DNA from: Bacteroides mediterraneensis | GTDB taxonomy: Bacteria; Bacteroidota; Bacteroidia; Bacteroidales; Bacteroidaceae | Length of the DNA stretch: 64,000 bases | Direction of reading: 5' to 3' | Assembly (NCBI RefSeq): GCF_016900355.1 | Contig: NZ_JACJKA010000001.1 | Span: 124,001 to 188,000 of the forward strand | In this document: positions 54,855 to 63,454 of the stretch, one piece after another | Position numbering within the stretch: the first letter of the stretch is position 1 | How the letters are laid out: each line of letters begins with the position of its first letter | Translations under genes and position numbers: made by a program | Notes under the pieces: model-generated | What the model was told of the DNA's origin: nothing | Databases searched by the model: none | What the model saw: the letters and a program-made list of their open reading frames with translations, nothing else

Positions 54855-57821
54855 TCAGCTTTCCGGCAATTCCACCACACCGAGCTTCTTCTTTCCGTCC
54901 ATCTTCACGATAAGCGGCTTTTCAAATCGTACCCAGCGGAGGAATTTGGTCTCTTCTACGGCTGGCATACGGTCGAGCAATGCCTGGTTGTAGATGCCGT
55001 CGTTCATGTAGGCATTGATGGTGAAATAGCCCACCCCGAAGGAGGTCAGGTTCTGGAAGAAATGGGTGCCCTGACTGGGGTCTACCCGGTAATTGGTGAG
55101 ACCGGCTTCCACGATGATCCTCGCAGCGGAAATGTTCGGCCATTTCACGGGAATACCCAGCCAAGTGTCACTGCTGCCCCAGCGCCCGGGACCGACCAGA
55201 ATGTAATGTTTGCCTTCGTCGAGGAAACGGCGGTTGAGTTTCTCAATGTCGTAGGCTATCAGCTGGTTGTTGGAAGCAGAATAGCCTTCGGTCTTGACGT
55301 AGATGACATCCTGCATGTCGTCCATCACCCCGTGACCCAATGAGTTTTCGCTCTTGAGCAGAAGTTTTTCTTCCGGTATCCGGCTCAGGTCCTCTTCCAA
55401 TCCGGCTTTCACGTCGACCATCGGACGGATTTGCAGCAGATAGAACACCCCGCTCTTGGTGCGGGCATCCAGGTTGACGGCAAATTCGATTTCGACCGGA
55501 CGGCGCATTTCGCCCTGACCGTATTTCTGTACGAGCTGGAGGATGCGGGCCAGCGGAAATACGTCATGCTGAAGGATGTTGGCAAAGGTGATGAGCTTGC
55601 GCCCACCGGGATAGAGTCCGTCGCGAATCACCATGTCATAAGGATCGTAGGTCGAGGCGATGAAGTTCAAGGCCCCGTCGGCTTCGGCATCTTTCACATG
55701 GAGCTTCAATAGGTTGAACCCGTCGTCGAGCGAGAAGTTCTGTCCTAAGTTTTTCAGGTCGAGGGCATAGAAGCGGGTCTGGGTCTCGCGCAAGGCGATC
55801 TCCATCTCACTGGTCTGTAGTACTTGTGTGGGATGGTACGGACAGACGCGCAGAGTAAGTCCGCCGTCGACAATGTATTTTCCGAGTCCTAATGCCAGAC
55901 TCACCGTGCCCTCTTCAGCCAATTCGTCGTTGATGGGATAATAGTTGACGGAGCGGGCCACACCGGAGATGGCCGGATAGTAGCGGTCGCCATACTGAGT
56001 GCCGACCACTTCCTGAAGGATGACGGCCATCTTTTCCTGGTCGATGACGTTGCTGGTGGCTTGCATATAGGCCTTGCTATCCTTATAATATACGGAGGCA
56101 TACACGCCCTTGATGGCATCGCTCAGCATACGGAGCATCTCGTACTTGTCGTCCAGATAAGGAATCATGTAGGTGGAATAAATGCCGGCAAACGGCTGGT
56201 AGTGCGAGTCTTCCAGCAGACTGGACGAGCGGATGGCGATCGGGGCCTTGACGGCATCGAAGAAGGCGAAGAAATCTTCCACCAGGTTGTCGGGAAGCTT
56301 GGCCCGGAGAAAGGCTTTCAGAATCACATCGTCGGCGGCATCGCTCAAGGCAATCTGATAGAGCTGGTTGGAGTCCATGAACTCGTCGAAGATGTCGGTG
56401 CAGAGTACCACGGTTTTCGGAATCATGACCGAGGCATTCTCAAACTCATCGAACTCGGGATGGCGCTTCACCATGTTGTCGATAAAGGCCAGTCCACGCC
56501 CCTTTCCTCCCAAAGAACCATCACCGATGCGGGCAAAGTTGGAATAGCGGTCGAAACGGTCACGCTGGAATACGGCCACCACGCCCTGGTTCTTCATCTT
56601 GCGGTATTTCACGATGGCCTCGAAGATAATCTGGCGGTGTGCATCGATATCCTGAAGGGATTCCCACGTAATCTGTTTCAAGAACTCGGCCACCGGGAAG
56701 ATGGCACGCGAATACAGCCAGCGCGAGATGTGGTTGCGGCTGATGTGGTAGAGGAAGGATTCGGCCGGAATGGCGAAGATGACATTCTGAAGTTCTTTCA
56801 GGTTATGGATGCGAGCCACTTCCTTCATGGTATGAGGGTCACGAAAGATAAAATCACCGAACCCAAAGTTATCCGACACGGCTTCGCGCAGGTCGATGTT
56901 CATCTTCTTGGAGTTCTTGTCGATGAACACGGCGCCCAGTTCGTCCACATAGCGGCGGTTGCTCTCTTCGGCCGACTGTAGAATCAGCGGGATGAAGGGG
57001 TCGCGACGGCGTATCTCACGCAGGAAAGTCACGCCGGCTTCCGGATCGTTCACGCCTTCATGGGGGAAACGGGCATCGGAAATGACTCCCAGCATGTTGT
57101 GCTCGTACTTGTCATATAGTTCCATGGCTTCCTCGTACGAGCGGGCCAACACAATCTTGGGACGTCCGCGCATGCGCAGCGTACGCTGGTGCTCGTTCAG
57201 GGCTTCCGTGGCAAACTCCTGGCTCTGGCGGAGCACAAACTTGTAGAGGTTGGGCAGCACGGACGAATAGAAACGGATGGAATCTTCCACTAACAGAATC
57301 ATCTGCACGCCGATTTCCTGGATGTCGTGTTCCAGGTTCATCTTGTCCTCAATCAGCTTGATGATGGACACCAGCAGGTCGGTGTTGCCCAGCCAGCAGA
57401 ACACATACTCAAAGATGCTCAGGTCTTCGTGCTCCATCCGTTCCTTGATGCCATGCGAAAAAGGAGTCAGCACTACCAACGGCAAGTGGGGATAGGCCTG
57501 CTTGATGTCGCGGGCAATATCGAAGGTATCGCTGTTGTCGGAACCGGGCATACAGATAACCAGGTCGAACATGGTATTGCGCAACTGCTCCCATGCCTCC
57601 TTATCGGTTGACACTTGGGTGAAACGGGGAGGATAGCGCAGGCTCAGGTTCATATATTCATTGAATATCTTCTCATCGATGCGGCCATCGTCTTCCAACA
57701 TGAACGCATCGTAGGGATTAGCCACTAACAGCACGTTGAAAATGCGCTTGGTCATGAGGTTGGCGAACTGCGTATCCTTGAAATAAAGCTGACGGAGTTT
57801 AATTCTCAGGTTGCTTAACAT
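54855..57821 (-). CDS. Receiver-like / PEP-pyruvate-binding ATP-grasp protein
   Basis: 988 aa from the ATG at 57821; an earlier ATG at 58004 lies upstream of the promoter. The N-terminus holds two receiver-like segments: about 24-145 (FNVLLVANPYDAFMLEDDGR, then DLVICMPGSDNSDTFDIARD) and about 165-325 (MILLVEDSIRFYSSVLPNLY, GVISDARFPHEG, FIPLILQSAE). The C-terminal half is a PPDK-type nucleotide-binding ATP-grasp domain (IGDGSLGGKGRGLAFI, APIAIRSSSLLEDS, YLLQIRPMVD). The phosphohistidine and PEP domains of true pyruvate phosphate dikinase or PEP synthase are not recognisable, so it is not a complete enzyme of that type. It is divergent from the second GDH. Function unknown; a phosphotransfer or regulatory role is possible. 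Confidence 0.85.
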   Translation of the reverse strand: MLSNLRIKLRQLYFKDTQFANLMTKRIFNVLLVANPYDAFMLEDDGRIDEKIFNEYMNLSLRYPPRFTQVSTDKEAWEQLRNTMFDLVICMPGSDNSDTFDIARDIKQAYPHLPLVVLTPFSHGIKERMEHEDLSIFEYVFCWLGNTDLLVSIIKLIEDKMNLEHDIQEIGVQMILLVEDSIRFYSSVLPNLYKFVLRQSQEFATEALNEHQRTLRMRGRPKIVLARSYEEAMELYDKYEHNMLGVISDARFPHEGVNDPEAGVTFLREIRRRDPFIPLILQSAEESNRRYVDELGAVFIDKNSKKMNIDLREAVSDNFGFGDFIFRDPHTMKEVARIHNLKELQNVIFAIPAESFLYHISRNHISRWLYSRAIFPVAEFLKQITWESLQDIDAHRQIIFEAIVKYRKMKNQGVVAVFQRDRFDRYSNFARIGDGSLGGKGRGLAFIDNMVKRHPEFDEFENASVMIPKTVVLCTDIFDEFMDSNQLYQIALSDAADDVILKAFLRAKLPDNLVEDFFAFFDAVKAPIAIRSSSLLEDSHYQPFAGIYSTYMIPYLDDKYEMLRMLSDAIKGVYASVYYKDSKAYMQATSNVIDQEKMAVILQEVVGTQYGDRYYPAISGVARSVNYYPINDELAEEGTVSLALGLGKYIVDGGLTLRVCPYHPTQVLQTSEMEIALRETQTRFYALDLKNLGQNFSLDDGFNLLKLHVKDAEADGALNFIASTYDPYDMVIRDGLYPGGRKLITFANILQHDVFPLARILQLVQKYGQGEMRRPVEIEFAVNLDARTKSGVFYLLQIRPMVDVKAGLEEDLSRIPEEKLLLKSENSLGHGVMDDMQDVIYVKTEGYSASNNQLIAYDIEKLNRRFLDEGKHYILVGPGRWGSSDTWLGIPVKWPNISAARIIVEAGLTNYRVDPSQGTHFFQNLTSFGVGYFTINAYMNDGIYNQALLDRMPAVEETKFLRWVRFEKPLIVKMDGKKKLGVVELPES

Positions 57822-57856
57822 AGTATCTTCATTTAGGCTTTTGACATTTATAAAAG

Positions 57857-57888
57857 CAAAAATCGGAAATTCACGGGATTTTTGCAAA
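57857..57888 (-). promoter_or_regulatory. Promoter of the receiver/ATP-grasp gene
   Basis: On the minus strand TTTG (57885-57888), 20 nt and GATTTTTG (57857-57864). The predicted start near 57850 supports translation from 57821. Confidence 0.65.
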
Positions 57889-57955
57889 TCTTTCTTGAGC
57901 GTTGGTGAAAAACTATCAAAATTCAAGCTCACAATCGAAAAATAAGGGGAAAAGC

Positions 57956-57985
57956 TTTGCCAATACAGGTAAATTCCTATCTTTG
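57956..57985 (+). promoter_or_regulatory. Promoter of the second glutamate dehydrogenase gene
   Basis: TTTG (57956-57959), 18 nt and TATCTTTG (57978-57985), a strong -7 element with slightly short spacing. It supports the ATG at 58031 as start. Confidence 0.75.
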
Positions 57986-58030
57986 CAGATACAAAACATT
58001 TCATTTTGTCAGACCTTAAATTATTTGATT

Positions 58031-59368
58031 ATGGATATTAACAAAATCATGTCATCGCTGGAAGCCAAGCATCCAGGTGAATCCGAGTACCTTCAGGCAG
58101 TCAAGGAAGTATTGCTTTCTATCGAAGATATCTACAACCAACATCCCGAATTTGAAAAGGCCAAAATCATTGAACGGCTGGTAGAACCCGACCGTATCTT
58201 CACCTTCCGTGTCACATGGGTGGACGACAAAGGGGAAGTGCAAACCAACCTGGGCTATCGCGTGCAGTTCAATAACGCCATCGGCCCGTACAAGGGAGGT
58301 ATCCGTTTCCACGCTTCGGTCAACCTGTCTATCCTGAAATTCTTAGGATTTGAGCAGACCTTCAAGAACGCACTGACCACGCTGCCGATGGGCGGCGGCA
58401 AGGGAGGCTCCGACTTCTCTCCGCGCGGAAAGAGCAATGCGGAAATCATGCGTTTCTGCCAGGCCTTCATGCTGGAACTGTGGCGCCACTTAGGTCCGGA
58501 CATGGACGTGCCGGCCGGTGACATCGGCGTAGGCGGACGCGAAGTGGGTTACATGTTCGGCATGTACAAGAAGCTGACGCGTGAATTTACCGGCACCTTT
58601 ACCGGTAAGGGACTGGAATTCGGCGGTTCGCTGATTCGTCCGGAAGCAACAGGCTTCGGAGGCTTGTATTTCGTGAAACACATGCTCGATGCGAAGGGCA
58701 TTGAAATAAAAGGAAAGACTGTGGCCATCTCAGGCTTCGGTAACGTGGCTTGGGGAGCTGCCACCAAGGCTACTCAGTTGGGCGCCAAAGTAGTGACCAT
58801 CTCTGGACCGGACGGTTACATTTATGACCCGGACGGCATTTCGGGAGAAAAGATTGACTACATGCTGGAACTGCGTGCTTCGGGCAACGACATCGTGGCC
58901 CCGTATGCGGAGAAATTCCCGGGAGCTACCTTCGTGCCGGGACGCCGCCCGTGGGAGGTGAAAGTGGACATCGCACTGCCTTGCGCTACCCAGAACGAGC
59001 TGAACGGCGAAGATGCACAGCAGTTGATCAAGAACCACGTGCTCTGTGTAGGTGAAATCTCCAACATGGGATGTACACCGGAAGCTATCGATGCGTTCAT
59101 TGAACACAAAATGATGTATGCACCGGGCAAGGCGGTCAATGCGGGCGGAGTGGCTACCTCCGGACTGGAAATGAGCCAGAACGCCATGCACCTGAGCTGG
59201 ACCGCACAGGAAGTGGACGACAAGTTGCACCAGATTATGCACAACATTCACGAACAGTGCGTGAAGTACGGTACGGAAAGCGACGGATACATCAATTATG
59301 TGAAGGGCGCCAACATTGCCGGATTCATGAAAGTGGCTCATGCCATGATGGCTCAGGGAATTGTCTGA
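58031..59368 (+). CDS. Glutamate dehydrogenase, second paralogue, probably NAD-linked
   Basis: 445 aa from the ATG at 58031; a TTG at 57902 is upstream of the promoter. It is collinear with the GDH at 29685 (shared TLPMGGGKGGSDFSPRGKSN). The coenzyme-binding region reads TISGPDGYIYDPDGIS, as I recall for the NAD-specific Clostridium symbiosum enzyme, with LELRASG following. The ANMPST motif of the other copy is replaced by ISNMGCT. Bacteroides species are known to have GDHs of different coenzyme use; this copy may work in glutamate breakdown. It is divergent from the receiver/ATP-grasp gene and ends before a terminator. Confidence 0.92.
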   Translation: MDINKIMSSLEAKHPGESEYLQAVKEVLLSIEDIYNQHPEFEKAKIIERLVEPDRIFTFRVTWVDDKGEVQTNLGYRVQFNNAIGPYKGGIRFHASVNLSILKFLGFEQTFKNALTTLPMGGGKGGSDFSPRGKSNAEIMRFCQAFMLELWRHLGPDMDVPAGDIGVGGREVGYMFGMYKKLTREFTGTFTGKGLEFGGSLIRPEATGFGGLYFVKHMLDAKGIEIKGKTVAISGFGNVAWGAATKATQLGAKVVTISGPDGYIYDPDGISGEKIDYMLELRASGNDIVAPYAEKFPGATFVPGRRPWEVKVDIALPCATQNELNGEDAQQLIKNHVLCVGEISNMGCTPEAIDAFIEHKMMYAPGKAVNAGGVATSGLEMSQNAMHLSWTAQEVDDKLHQIMHNIHEQCVKYGTESDGYINYVKGANIAGFMKVAHAMMAQGIV

Positions 59369-59492
59369 ATATTAAGGATATTTAAATTACATATGAATCC
59401 TCAGGATAGGTAAACTTTTATTCCTATCTTTGAAAGCTTTAATTTTAGCACAAAATCTCGTTTAGTTGTATTTGTATTTTGTATTGTAGCTT

Positions 59493-59530
59493 GCGCTATC
59501 CAGCCTGTGAAGGCCAGATAGCGCTTTTTT
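59493..59530 (+). terminator. Terminator downstream of the second GDH gene
   Basis: GCGCTATC (59493-59500) and GATAGCGC (59517-59524) are exact complements followed by TTTTTT. It is 125 bp after the gene, with a TATCTTTG at 59425-59432 in between, so it may also end a short separate transcript. Confidence 0.88.
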
Positions 59531-59593
59531 ATGCGCTGTCAGAGAAGAAGGGATACAAAAAAAGGCCTTGCAACTGCAAGACCTTTTTCTGTG

Positions 59594-59668
59594 GGTGACT
59601 AGTGGGACTCGAACCCACGACATTCAGAACCACAATCTGACGCTCTAACCAACTGAACTATAGTCACC
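59594..59668 (-). tRNA. tRNA-His (anticodon GTG), copy 1
   Basis: On the minus strand, acceptor GTGACTA pairs with TAGTCAC, with the extra G at -1 opposite C73 that marks tRNA-His. D arm AGTTCAGTTGGTTAGAGC, anticodon loop TTGTGGT (GTG), T arm GTGGGTTCGAGTCCCAC. Full CCA is not encoded. Confidence 0.95.
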
Positions 59669-59702
59669 ATGTTGGCATGAAAAACGTTAAAAAATGAAGG
59701 AG

Positions 59703-59777
59703 GGTGACTAGTGGGACTCGAACCCACGACATTCAGAACCACAATCTGACGCTCTAACCAACTGAACTATAGTCACC
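59703..59777 (-). tRNA. tRNA-His (anticodon GTG), copy 2
   Basis: Identical in sequence to copy 1, 109 bp away. The identity extends about 8 nt into the 5' flank (GCCAACAT on the minus strand), so the pair arose by tandem duplication. The two are probably transcribed together. Confidence 0.95.
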
Positions 59778-59864
59778 ATGTTGGCTTCCTTTTCAAAAGC
59801 GATTGCAAAGGTAGAGGATTTTTTCGAAACTGCAAACATTTCATCGAAAAAATCCTCTAAAATC

Positions 59865-60743
59865 TCAATATATTGCTTTTTTCCCGGCCAACAGCGTATT
59901 CTTCATCAAAGAAACGATGGTCATCGGCCCTACTCCACCGGGTACGGGAGTAATGTAGGAACACTTGGGAGCCACCTCGTCAAACTTCACGTCGCCGGTA
60001 AGCTTGAAACCTGATTTCTTGAATGCATCGGGCACACGAGTGGTACCGACATCGATAACGACCGCTCCTTCTTTCACCATATCGGCCTTGACGAAGTTAG
60101 GCTGTCCCATGGCAGCAATCAGGATATCGGCCTCCTGGCATTCTCTGACCAAATCCTTGCTGCGGCTGTGGCATACAGTGACAGTGGCATCGCCCGGCAC
60201 GGCTTTCTGCATCATCAGCATGGCCATCGGCTTTCCCACGATATTGCTTCGGCCCAAGATGACACATTTCTTTCCGCGCGTATCAATCTGATAACGACGC
60301 AGAAGTTCCATGATGCCGTTGGGAGTGGCTGAAATGTAACAAGGAAGTCCGATAGACAAACGTCCCACATTGATGGGATGGAATCCGTCGACATCTTTCC
60401 GGTAATCAATGGTCTCTATCACTTTCTGTTCTGAAATGTGGGGAGGCAACGGAAGCTGTACGATGAATCCGTCCACATCGGCATCGGCATTCAATTCACG
60501 TACTTTGGCCAAAAGTTCTTCTTCTGTCACATCCGATTCGTAGCGGATCAACGTAGACTTGAATCCGCACACTTCGCAGGCTTTTACCTTTGCCGCTACA
60601 TAGGTTTCACTCCCTCCATCATGACCCACTAAGATGGCAGCTAAATGAGGACGCTTGCCTCCTTTTGCCACAATGTCGGCCACTTCGGCAGCGATTTCCT
60701 TTTTCACTTGTTCAGAAACTGCTTTTCCGTCGATTAATGTCAT
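59865..60743 (-). CDS. folD: Methylenetetrahydrofolate dehydrogenase / methenyltetrahydrofolate cyclohydrolase
   Basis: 292 aa, normal FolD length. The N-terminal domain shows [15 protein letters not shown] with the catalytic lysine and [13 protein letters not shown]. The Rossmann domain has [20 protein letters not shown], and the end is [19 protein letters not shown]. It oxidises 5,10-methylene-THF to 10-formyl-THF with NADP. The start is supported by a good Shine-Dalgarno (AAAGGAG) and a -7 element. It follows two tRNA-His genes on the same strand in genome order but reads toward them. Confidence 0.96.
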   Translation of the reverse strand: MTLIDGKAVSEQVKKEIAAEVADIVAKGGKRPHLAAILVGHDGGSETYVAAKVKACEVCGFKSTLIRYESDVTEEELLAKVRELNADADVDGFIVQLPLPPHISEQKVIETIDYRKDVDGFHPINVGRLSIGLPCYISATPNGIMELLRRYQIDTRGKKCVILGRSNIVGKPMAMLMMQKAVPGDATVTVCHSRSKDLVRECQEADILIAAMGQPNFVKADMVKEGAVVIDVGTTRVPDAFKKSGFKLTGDVKFDEVAPKCSYITPVPGGVGPMTIVSLMKNTLLAGKKAIY

Positions 60744-60773
60744 AAATACTCCTTTCTAATTTTATGATTTATA

Positions 60774-60781
60774 CAAAAGTA
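60774..60781 (-). promoter_or_regulatory. -7 element of folD
   Basis: On the minus strand TACTTTTG fits TAnnTTTG. The transcript then carries AAAGGAG a few bases before the ATG, an unusually good Shine-Dalgarno for this genome. Confidence 0.5.
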
Positions 60782-60885
60782 GGAATTTTACGGCAAAGAC
60801 CTGCTCATTTTTCGGTTTTTATAGCAATTATTACAGCAAGGGAATAAATCTTCGGGCAACAGAAAGTTAGTCGACAAAAAAATAT

Positions 60886-60893
60886 TAACTTTG
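60886..60893 (+). promoter_or_regulatory. -7 element of the amidase gene
   Basis: TAACTTTG fits TAnnTTTG and lies 16 nt before the ATG at 60910, giving an almost leaderless mRNA. No -33 TTTG is seen. Confidence 0.45.
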
Positions 60894-60909
60894 CCACGTT
60901 ATTTAAATT

Positions 60910-62109
60910 ATGCAGAGGAGAAGATTCGACATACTGTTCATTGCCATTAGCTTGTGGCTGTCTTTCAGCCTATCCCCCCAAATACATGCTGCCGATACTC
61001 ACTTTACCGTCGTGATTGATGCCGGACACGGAGGTCATGACCCTGGAGCGGTGGGCAAAAGAGGAAAGGAAAAAAACATCAATCTGAGCGTAGCTCTCAA
61101 ATTAGGAAAGCTGATCCGACAAAACTGTCCGGACACGCGGGTGGTCTATACCCGAGACAGAGATGTGTTCATCCCGCTGCACACAAGGGCTGAAATCGCC
61201 AACGATGCCAAGGCGGATCTTTTCATTTCCATCCACACCAACTCGGTGGCCTCTAAAAACAGAAGCGTCAGCGGCACAGAGACCTATACCCTCGGATTGC
61301 ACCGTACTCAGGAAAACTTGGAAGTAGCAAAAAAAGAAAATGCGGTAATTCTCATTGAGGATGACTACAAGCAGCGATATGCGGGATTCAACCCGAATTC
61401 ATCGGAAAGCTACATCATTTTTGAGTTCTTGCAAGACAAGAATATGGCCCAAAGCGTCAGCTTTGCCACTCAAGTGCAACGAGGGTTCCGAAATGCCAAC
61501 CGCATAGACAAAGGGGTGCACCAAGCCGGCTTTCTGGTCTTGCGTGCCACGTCCATGCCGAGTGTACTGATTGAGCTGGGCTACATTACGAACCCTACTG
61601 AAGAAGCTTACCTAATGTCAGACCAAGGCAGCTCTACCCTGGCTAAAAGTATCTACCGTGCCTTTCTGAATTACAAAGCAGGGAAAAAAGGCGTAGCCTC
61701 CCAACCAGTGGCTGACACTGACAGTTCGGCCACGCCTGCAGAAGAAGAAATAGTCAGCGTAGAATCTTCCGCACCCATGCCCACCGTACGCGAACAGCGC
61801 ACTACCAAGCAGAAGTCCGAATCAGCCACCATAACAGGGAAACCGGTATTCAAAATACAGATACTGACTTCCGGCCGCAAACTGCCAGCCAAAAGCAAGC
61901 AGTTCAAAGGGCTTACTCCAGTGGACAGTTACGAAGAGAACGGAATCATCAAGTATACTTACGGAGCAGATACAAACTACAACAAGATTCTCCGCCTCAA
62001 ACGCACCAAGGTGGACAGCAAATTCAAGGATGCCTTCATCATTGCGTTCAAAGACGGACAGAAAATGAACATCAATCAAGCCATACGAGAATTCAAACGA
62101 AACAGATAA
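60910..62109 (+). CDS. N-acetylmuramoyl-L-alanine amidase (Amidase_3) with C-terminal SPOR-like part
   Basis: 399 aa with a signal peptide (ending near IHA). The zinc amidase domain (about 33-255) has VVIDAGHGGHDPGAVG (zinc His), EKNINLSVALKLG (zinc Glu), FISIHTNSV (zinc His) and SVLIELGYITNPTE (catalytic Glu). A low-complexity Ser/Thr/Glu linker follows (about 258-305), then a C-terminal part (about 310-399, FKIQILTSGRKLPAKS) like a SPOR peptidoglycan-binding domain. It cleaves the stem peptide from MurNAc during cell separation. It is followed after 23 bp by the MCE-domain gene. Confidence 0.92.
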   Translation: MQRRRFDILFIAISLWLSFSLSPQIHAADTHFTVVIDAGHGGHDPGAVGKRGKEKNINLSVALKLGKLIRQNCPDTRVVYTRDRDVFIPLHTRAEIANDAKADLFISIHTNSVASKNRSVSGTETYTLGLHRTQENLEVAKKENAVILIEDDYKQRYAGFNPNSSESYIIFEFLQDKNMAQSVSFATQVQRGFRNANRIDKGVHQAGFLVLRATSMPSVLIELGYITNPTEEAYLMSDQGSSTLAKSIYRAFLNYKAGKKGVASQPVADTDSSATPAEEEIVSVESSAPMPTVREQRTTKQKSESATITGKPVFKIQILTSGRKLPAKSKQFKGLTPVDSYEENGIIKYTYGADTNYNKILRLKRTKVDSKFKDAFIIAFKDGQKMNINQAIREFKRNR

Positions 62110-62132
62110 TAAAAAAAGAAAAAGAAAAAAAT

Positions 62133-63020
62133 ATGAAGAAAGAAGTAAAAATCGGATTAGCTGGAATCGGCGCATTGTTGATTCTCTTTTTCGGCATCAA
62201 CTACCTGAAAGGAATCAGTATGTTCAAACCGGAAAGCTACTATTATGTGGATTTTACCGATGTAAACGGACTGGCTCTGTCGAGCCCGGTATTCGCCAAT
62301 GGTTTCAAGATAGGTATTGTACGCGACCTGCAATACAACTACCAGAAGCCGGGCCATGTGGTGGTAGGAATTGAAGTAGATCAGGACATGCGTATCCCGA
62401 CCGGAAGTAAGGCGGAACTGGTGACTGAAATGTTAGGAACTGTCAAGATGAACATGCTGCTCAAACATGGAGCTGCCACTTACATGAATCCCGGCGACAC
62501 CATCGAAGGTACAGCCAACACGGGCATCCTGGGCAAAGCGGAACAGGAACTGCTGCCGAAAGTGGAGCAGATGATGCCGAAACTGGATTCCATCTTGGGC
62601 TCCCTAAACCAGCTGTTAGCAGATCCGGCTTTGAAAAACACGTTGCATAATGCAGAAAAGCTGACGGCTTCACTCAATGCCACCAGCACGCAACTGCACA
62701 GCCTGATGAGCCGCGACATTCCGCAACTGACCAGCAACGTGACTACCATCACGGAAAACCTGAAAGGAATCAGCGAGAACCTGAAAGGGGTGGACTATGC
62801 AGCTACCTTCCAAAAGGTGGACTCTACTTTGCAGAACGTACACATGCTGACCGAAAAGCTGAGCAGCAAGAATAATTCCATCGGACTCCTGTTAAACGAC
62901 GATGCGCTGTATCAGAACCTGAATGCCACCTCAGCCAATGCAGCTTCTCTCCTGAAAGACTTGCAGGAACACCCGAAACGGTACGTACACTTCTCTCTGT
63001 TTGGGAAAAAAGATAAATAA
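62133..63020 (+). CDS. MlaD-like MCE-domain protein
   Basis: 295 aa. One N-terminal membrane anchor (IGLAGIGALLILFFGINYLKG) precedes an MCE/MlaD domain (about 35-115, YYVDFTDVNGLALSSPVFAN). A long helical region with repeated Leu/Asn heptads (about 140-280) follows. MlaD proteins present phospholipids between inner and outer membranes as part of an ABC transporter; the permease and ATPase genes are not in this window. It lies in one unit with the amidase gene, just before the dnaA region. Confidence 0.9.
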   Translation: MKKEVKIGLAGIGALLILFFGINYLKGISMFKPESYYYVDFTDVNGLALSSPVFANGFKIGIVRDLQYNYQKPGHVVVGIEVDQDMRIPTGSKAELVTEMLGTVKMNMLLKHGAATYMNPGDTIEGTANTGILGKAEQELLPKVEQMMPKLDSILGSLNQLLADPALKNTLHNAEKLTASLNATSTQLHSLMSRDIPQLTSNVTTITENLKGISENLKGVDYAATFQKVDSTLQNVHMLTEKLSSKNNSIGLLLNDDALYQNLNATSANAASLLKDLQEHPKRYVHFSLFGKKDK

Positions 63021-63041
63021 GGAAATCTCATTCCTATCGGC

Positions 63042-63085
63042 AAGGCAGGAAATCATCGGTTCCAAAGGTGATTTCCTGCCTTCTT
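63042..63085 (+). terminator. Terminator-like hairpin after the MlaD gene
   Basis: AAGGCAGGAAATCA (63042-63055) and TGATTTCCTGCCTT (63069-63082) are exact 14-bp complements; a short CTT tail follows. Confidence 0.75.
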
Positions 63086-63454
63086 ATGAAGAAAACCACG
63101 ACAATCCTTTGGCAAAGAAGCATCAGCCTCACTATATAGAAACAATCTAAATAGAAAGGAATACCCAAAGAAGAAAAGTAAAGAATCTCAAATACATGAT
63201 TTTCAAAGACAAACCATATCAAACGAAGGGGAATCACGCCAAAAAGGAGAGACACTAACCAATTGATAAGCAAGACATTATAGATTCACAAGTCATTTCT
63301 CTTTAACAAGGAATTTAACAAACCTGTAACATCTTATTTATCAACAACTTAATTTATCAAAATAAAAAGCAAGCAAAAAGGCATTTGTTTTTCTGAAATT
63401 TCATTACGAAATTTGCAAACGTAGAAGTTTCGCTTTATTAATAACAACGCACGT
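63086..63454. other. Intergenic region upstream of dnaA, possible part of oriC
   Basis: About 370 bp, AT-rich toward dnaA, with TTATCAACA (63338-63346) and TTATCAAAA (63354-63362), each one or two mismatches from the DnaA box TTATCCACA, in a cluster of ATC/TTATC repeats (63331-63360). No convincing gene is seen; a hydrophobic minus-strand ORF at 63034-63273 is not supported. Assignment as origin is only a possibility. Confidence 0.3.
63384..63415 (+). promoter_or_regulatory. Promoter of dnaA
   Basis: TTTG (63384-63387), 20 nt and GAAATTTG (63408-63415), one base from the -7 consensus. Leader of about 33 nt to the ATG at 63455. Confidence 0.6.

Noticed and set aside
63034-63273. 79-codon hydrophobic minus-strand ORF upstream of dnaA
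   Set aside because: It starts without promoter or SD, overlaps the terminator hairpin of the MlaD gene, and is AT-rich sequence translated into Phe/Leu/Ile. It cannot be fully excluded.
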